19,745 nt of DNA from Roseicyclus sp. Lineage in GTDB: Bacteria; Pseudomonadota; Alphaproteobacteria; Rhodobacterales; Rhodobacteraceae. Each line of letters opens with the position of its first letter. Positions within the stretch are counted from its first letter, which is position 1. Location of the stretch: contig JAGYLB010000074.1 of the NCBI GenBank assembly GCA_018401055.1, positions 1 to 19,745 of the forward strand, written 5' to 3'. The position numbers and the translations under genes were made by a program. The notes below the pieces were generated by a model. That model saw only the letters and a program-made list of their open reading frames with translations, had not been told where the DNA came from and searched no databases. Below are positions 16,501 through 19,745 of this stretch, piece after piece.

Positions 16501-16520
16501 AACCTGTCAACCTGTCAACC
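16501..16520. repeat. Octanucleotide tandem repeat at the LysR stop codon
   Basis: AACCTGTC occurs twice in a row followed by a partial third unit (AACC). On the minus strand it encodes the final codons and the TGA stop of the LysR gene. Because 8 is not a multiple of 3, a change in copy number would shift the last residues and the stop. It lies in the 16-base gap between convergent genes and beyond. No convergent terminator is visible there. Confidence 0.7.
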
Positions 16521-17454
16521 GGACTACACGCTCTGTCACGGCATCGGTTTTGCGGCAAAGTTCGTCCTCGGTCATTGCCCGTGCGATATCCAGCGCCCGG
16601 CGCTCGGTCGCGGGAACGGCGCGGCGATGGCGCACCGCCCAGACCCAGCTGCGGATGATCTCGGGCGCGACGATCGGCGCGGCGCTCAACTGCCCGGCCT
16701 CCAACAGGTCGACAAAGGCGATGGGCGCGAGAACCGCAAAACCTTCGCCCGCTGCCACGAAGCGCTTGGTTTCACTGACCAAATCAATCATCACCTTGAT
16801 GCACAGCGTCACGCCCTGCGCCTCGGCTGCGTTGCGGATCAGGCGGTGCAGGGCGTTGCGCTCTTCTTGCAGGATCAGCGGAAAGCGCCCCAGCTCGGAC
16901 AGCGGTACCGTGTCGCCGGGCGCAAAATGACCCGGCGGGCCGATCAGATAGAGCCGCTCCGACAGGATCGGGCGGGTTTCAAGCTCGGCATGCGTCTGTC
17001 CGTGAAACAACACGGCGGCATCAATGCGATCCGCCAGCAGCCATTCGGCCAGATGCGCGCTCATCCCTTCGTTGAGTTGCAGCCGGGGCGCGCCGGTTAC
17101 GGCGCCGGCGGCTTGCAGAAGCGGACGCGCAATGAGCGGACTGACCGTCATGGGCAGGCCCAACCGCACATGCTGCACGGCCCCGTCAACAGCCATTGCC
17201 GGACCAAGCCGTTCAAGCGTGGCAAAGACCTCGGTGCAGATCGCCGCCACTTCGCGCCCGCGCGCGGTGGGATGCACGCCCGCCGCGGACCTCTCAAGCA
17301 GGCGCGCATCAAGTGCTTCTTCCAGCGTGCGGATGTGCTGGCTAATGGCGGGTTGCGCCACATGCAGCAAGCTCGCGGCACGCGACATGCTTCCCGCCTC
17401 GACGGCCGCCAGAAAACAGCGCAGATGCCGCAATTCAATCCGGTTTCGACGCAT
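16507..17454 (-). CDS. LysR-family transcriptional regulator
   Basis: The product is a 315-residue LysR-type regulator, usually an activator that responds to a pathway intermediate. The N-terminal winged helix, about residues 7-66, is typical (IELRHLRCFLAAVEAGSMSRAA, then LHVAQPAISQHIRTLEEALDARLLER and GVHPTARG). The periplasmic-binding-protein-like effector domain runs from about 95 to 300. The helix-turn-helix with VAQPAISQHI resembles the NAC/aromatic-catabolism branch. GGGGGAAAG precedes the ATG at 17454. It is divergent from the isomerase gene 50 bases away and convergent with the sulfatase operon. A perfect LysR box before the sulfatase (11243-11257) suggests it controls that operon as well. 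Confidence 0.93.
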   Translation of the reverse strand: MRRNRIELRHLRCFLAAVEAGSMSRAASLLHVAQPAISQHIRTLEEALDARLLERSAAGVHPTARGREVAAICTEVFATLERLGPAMAVDGAVQHVRLGLPMTVSPLIARPLLQAAGAVTGAPRLQLNEGMSAHLAEWLLADRIDAAVLFHGQTHAELETRPILSERLYLIGPPGHFAPGDTVPLSELGRFPLILQEERNALHRLIRNAAEAQGVTLCIKVMIDLVSETKRFVAAGEGFAVLAPIAFVDLLEAGQLSAAPIVAPEIIRSWVWAVRHRRAVPATERRALDIARAMTEDELCRKTDAVTERVVRLTG

Positions 17455-17504
17455 TTGCCGCTTTCCCCCGCCGCATCAGCGGCCCTCTGAACGGAGCCTG
17501 AGCC
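17455..17504. promoter_or_regulatory. Short divergent regulatory gap between LysR and isomerase genes
   Basis: Only 50 bases separate the two divergent start codons, so the promoters must overlap each other or the coding regions. GCCGC-ATCA-GCGGC (17470-17483) is a perfect 5-bp inverted repeat near the middle and could be an operator. It does not resemble the ATAAG box before the sulfatase gene. No convincing -35/-10 elements are visible. GGAG at about 17496 may serve the isomerase gene. Confidence 0.35.
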
Positions 17505-18188
17505 ATGAGCCTGCATCTGGAAACCTACTGGTCCTTCCGAAGCCCCTATTCCTATCTTGCCACACCGCGCCTTGTGGCTTTTGCGGCGGCGCATGATGTC
17601 ATCGTTACCATACGCCCCGTTCGCCCGCTTGCAACACGCGATCCGGCGTTCTTTGCCCGGATGGCGCCCGGTTGGCGGCCCTATCTGTTCCTTGATACCG
17701 CACGTCAGGCCGAATACCTGGGCCTGCCGTTCCGGCGGCCGGTGCCGGACCCCATCGTGCAAGACCCGGTCACCAACGTAATCGCCACCGAGCAGCCGTA
17801 TATCCGGCAATTGACACATCTGGGGATCGCGGCGGTCGAGCGGGGGCGGGGACTGGAATACATTGATGCAGTCTCGCGGCTTTTGTGGTCTGGCGAGGTA
17901 GACAACTGGCATGAGGGCAATCATCTGGCGCGCGCGGCGGCAAAGGCCGGGCTGGATCATGCCGAACTGATGCAGGCAATCGCAGACGATCCCGCGCGGC
18001 ATGACCGCATATTGCAGGTTAACGAGGATGCGCTGGCCGGGGCTGGGCATTGGGGCGTCCCCTGTTTCGTGTTTCAGGGCGAGCCGTTTTTCGGGCAGGA
18101 CCGGTTCGACCAGTTGATCTGGCGGATGCGTCAGCACGGGCTTGCGTCGCGCAACCCTCCGGCGCAACCTGAGAACGGGCAACAGTGA
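17505..18188 (+). CDS. 2-hydroxychromene-2-carboxylate isomerase-like protein (DsbA/kappa-GST fold)
   Basis: The product is 227 residues, the normal length for the family. It begins LETYWSFRSPYSYLATPRLV, where S13 in the SPYSY motif matches the glutathione-activating Ser of HCCA isomerase and kappa GSTs. It ends with the cis-Pro and GQDR elements GHWGVPCFVFQGEPFFGQDRFDQLIWR. Known members isomerise a cis/trans or hemiketal intermediate in naphthalene degradation using glutathione. The real substrate here may differ, since no ring-cleaving dioxygenase is in the window. It is related in sequence pattern to module 2 of the 14407-15639 protein (FRSPY.Y), pointing to a paralogous pair in one cluster. 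The amidohydrolase gene follows after 5 bases. Confidence 0.88.
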   Translation: MSLHLETYWSFRSPYSYLATPRLVAFAAAHDVIVTIRPVRPLATRDPAFFARMAPGWRPYLFLDTARQAEYLGLPFRRPVPDPIVQDPVTNVIATEQPYIRQLTHLGIAAVERGRGLEYIDAVSRLLWSGEVDNWHEGNHLARAAAKAGLDHAELMQAIADDPARHDRILQVNEDALAGAGHWGVPCFVFQGEPFFGQDRFDQLIWRMRQHGLASRNPPAQPENGQQ

Positions 18189-18193
18189 TAGCC

Positions 18194-19092
18194 ATGACCA
18201 TCACGCCCGGCCCGGATTTTCATTGCGCGCCACCGCAGCCTATTACCCGCGACCCGGCCTTTGCCCCGCCGCCAGGTGCCTGCGATTGCCATGCCCATGT
18301 CATCGGCCTGCCCCCCGAGCACCCGTTCGTGCCCGCGCGCAGCTATACACCGTCCGCGGCCACGCCTGCGGACTATATGGCCAACCTCAAGGGGTTGTGC
18401 ATGGCGCGCGGTGTTCTGGTGACGGTTTCGGTGCATGGCGATGACAACCGCCTGATGGCCGAAACCGTTGCCGCCCATCGCGGCCAACTGGCGGGGGTGG
18501 CCGTTGTGCGCCCCGATGCGTCGGACCGGGTGCTTGACGAACTGGCGGCATCCGGCGTGCGCGCGCTTCGGCTGAATATGCTGTTCGGCGGCGGCACTGG
18601 GCTTGAGGCGCTGGCAAGCTGGCCCCGCGCTGCGCCGCGCGCGGCTGGCATCTGGAACTGCTAATCGACGGTCTGACGCTGCCTGTGCTTGAGCAGCGTC
18701 TGGCAGCCCTGCCGGTGCCGGTGGTGATTGACCATATGGGCCACCTGCCGCCCGCAGGCGCGGGCCAGGATGCACAGCGTGAGATTGCCATCGCGGTAAT
18801 GGAGCAGCTTTTGGCGAAAGGGCGGGCTTGGGTAAAGCTGTCGGGCGCTTACCGCTGCTCGGGCTTGCAGCCAGCTTGGGCGGATACGGTGGCGCTGGCA
18901 CAGCGGTTGCTTGCCGCCGGGCCCGATCAATGCGTCTGGGGGTCGGACTGGCCGCATGTTTCGCAACCGGCGATGACCTTCTCGCCGACCGATACGCTGG
19001 ACTGGCTGGGCACCGTGATTCCTGAAACCGGGGTGCGCAACCGCGTGTTGGCAGACAATCCTGTCCGGCTTTATGGCTTTTCCACCGACTGA
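18194..19092 (+). pseudogene. LigI-like amidohydrolase (2-pyrone-4,6-dicarboxylate lactonase family), one frameshift
   Basis: The product would be about 299 residues, a TIM-barrel metal-dependent hydrolase of the amidohydrolase-2 type. The first frame gives GACDCHAHVIG (metal motif H33-x-H35), VRALRLNMLFGGG and GLEALASW. The continuation GWHLELLIDG..LPVLEQRLAALPVPVVIDHMGHLPPAG and the C-terminal CVWGSDWPH (metal Asp) are in another frame. The break lies at about 18620-18640, where adding one base (for example TGG-GCC for TGGCC) restores the reading. As written, translation ends at 18664, within the barrel. Relatives hydrolyse lactones such as 2-pyrone-4,6-dicarboxylate in lignin-aromatics catabolism. 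The ATG at 18194 is preferred to a GTG at 18185 that overlaps the isomerase gene. Both halves are well conserved, so a recent mutation or sequence error is plausible. Confidence 0.82.
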
Positions 19093-19160
19093 GGGCAGTG
19101 TTTCGTGTCTTTTTCATGTTTCGGATTGTCGCGTGTATTCATTTGATTACATGCGTGGCG

Positions 19161-19184
19161 ACGCGCGCCATGGCGGGCGTTTTT
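19161..19184 (+). terminator. Intrinsic terminator after the amidohydrolase gene
   Basis: Bases 19161-19168 pair with 19173-19180 (one G-G mismatch) around a CATG loop, and the stem runs directly into a run of five T residues. It lies about 70 bases after the amidohydrolase stop and separates that operon from the regulator gene at 19287. Confidence 0.55.
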
Positions 19185-19286
19185 CCGCATATAGGAAACG
19201 AGAGGGAAGGGTCAGAAAAGGCTTGACCTGAGCGCCTTTCATCCGCGATCTTTTGTATAAGAGGAAATTTCGATAATCGGAAAAAC
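19185..19286 (+). promoter_or_regulatory. Promoter region of the double winged-helix regulator
   Basis: This gap is AT-richer than the genes and must hold the promoter of the downstream regulator. TATAAG (19256-19261) is a possible -10 element, but no matching -35 lies 16-18 bases upstream; TTGACC (19223-19228) is too far. Just after it, GAAATTTC (19264-19271) is a perfect 8-base palindrome resembling the core of some IclR-type operators, and it could mediate autoregulation. No strong ribosome binding site precedes the ATG at 19287. Confidence 0.35.
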
Positions 19287-19740
19287 ATGAACGAGCAATA
19301 TGGCCTCAAGACAGTCGGGCGCGCCTTCGCGGTGCTGCGGGTTGTCGGGCAAGCGGGCACGCCGGTTACCCTGTCCGAAGTAGCCGCCGCCGCCGGGCTG
19401 AGCACAACTATCGCGTTTCGCTTCCTGCGCACGTTGGAGGCCGAGGGCTATCTGCGCCGCGATGCGCAGAAACGCTACACGTTGGCGAAGGGTGAAACGG
19501 GTGAGCTGGGGCTTTCTGCCGGAATGGCGCTGCTGGACCGGGTTGCGCAGGCGGGCGGCAGGGGGCTGACCCCTGGCGAATTGGCCACCGCCAACGCGCA
19601 AGGCGAGGGGCAGGTGCTGCGCGCGCTCACAACCCTGCGAAGCCGCATCGGCGGTTGAATTCGACCCGCAAAGCGAACGCTGGATCGTCGCATCAGCCAT
19701 GATCCGCTTTCTGCGGCCCCTGATGAACGACCAGGCCTGA
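19287..19740 (+). pseudogene. Small regulator with two IclR-type winged helices, one frameshift near the end
   Basis: The first frame encodes 123 residues. Residues about 1-68 form an IclR-type winged helix (LKTVGRAFAVLRVV, VTLSEVAAAAGLSTTIAFRFLRTLEAEGYL, KRYTLA). From about 74 a second similar helix-turn-helix follows (LGLSAGMALLDRVAQAG, LTPGELATANAQGEGQVLRALTTLRSR). The frame stops at 19658. Removing one base near 19650 continues it as AVEFDPQSERWIVASAMIRFLRPLM up to a TGA at 19740, completing the second wing. The whole protein would be about 150 residues with no effector domain. It could be a real two-winged-helix protein with a sequence error, or a truncated one. Target genes are unknown; the cluster is the obvious candidate. 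Confidence 0.65.
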
Positions 19741-19745
19741 CTCGG

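Noticed and set aside
17148..18182. A 344-codon minus-strand frame
   Set aside because: It runs antisense to the isomerase gene and then out of frame through the LysR gene. Both of those show clear family motifs.
1..19745. CRISPR array, tRNA, rRNA or riboswitch
   Set aside because: No regularly spaced repeats, cloverleaf-like sequence or conserved RNA motif was noticed. The non-coding gaps are too short for most of these, but no covariance search could be run.

Overview
The window is about 20 kb of GC-rich bacterial DNA. Gene content and style suggest an alphaproteobacterium, probably Rhodobacterales or a close relative: IclR and LysR regulators, class III CoA-transferases, a TAXI-type TRAP transporter, paired acyl-CoA dehydrogenases, ATGA-type gene overlaps and strong GGAGG ribosome binding sites. 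That placement is an inference; no rRNA or taxonomic marker is present.

Layout. (1) Positions 1-562 are insertion-sequence debris: the 5' end of an IS110-type transposase leaving the window on the minus strand, abutting the C-terminal remnant of an IS30-type transposase that has lost its catalytic Glu. (2) A minus-strand pair, class III CoA-transferase then IclR regulator (580-2651), diverges at 2652-2745 from a long plus-strand operon. (3) That operon (2746-11173) encodes an ACAD11-like acyl-CoA dehydrogenase, a fused TRAP permease and its TAXI binding protein, a two-subunit (PimC/PimD-like) acyl-CoA dehydrogenase, a PaaG-like enoyl-CoA hydratase/isomerase and a badly broken nitronate-monooxygenase-like gene. 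It ends at a strong hairpin (11197-11224). (4) A second operon (11344-16490), preceded by a perfect LysR-type box, encodes a cytoplasmic formylglycine sulfatase/phosphonate-ester hydrolase, an aldehyde dehydrogenase, a tandem-domain DsbA-fold isomerase-like protein and a DehI-like protein. (5) A minus-strand LysR gene (16507-17454) converges on operon 2 and diverges from a third plus-strand unit: a 2-hydroxychromene-2-carboxylate-isomerase-like protein and a LigI-like amidohydrolase (17505-19092). (6) After a terminator there is a short regulator made only of two IclR-type winged helices (19287-19740).

Together these look like a complete uptake and degradation cassette for an organic acid or ester. 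TRAP uptake, sulfate/phosphonate ester hydrolysis, aldehyde oxidation, CoA activation by transfer, two rounds of acyl-CoA dehydrogenation and hydration would be followed by glutathione- or lactonase-type side steps. The substrate cannot be read from the sequence. The combination of sulfatase, tandem isomerase, DehI-like protein and LigI-like hydrolase is the most novel part.

Four plus-strand genes carry frameshifts: TRAP permease, NMO-like, amidohydrolase and the double winged-helix regulator. The NMO-like gene has at least four and looks truly decayed. The other three have one each and could be recent mutations or sequence errors.
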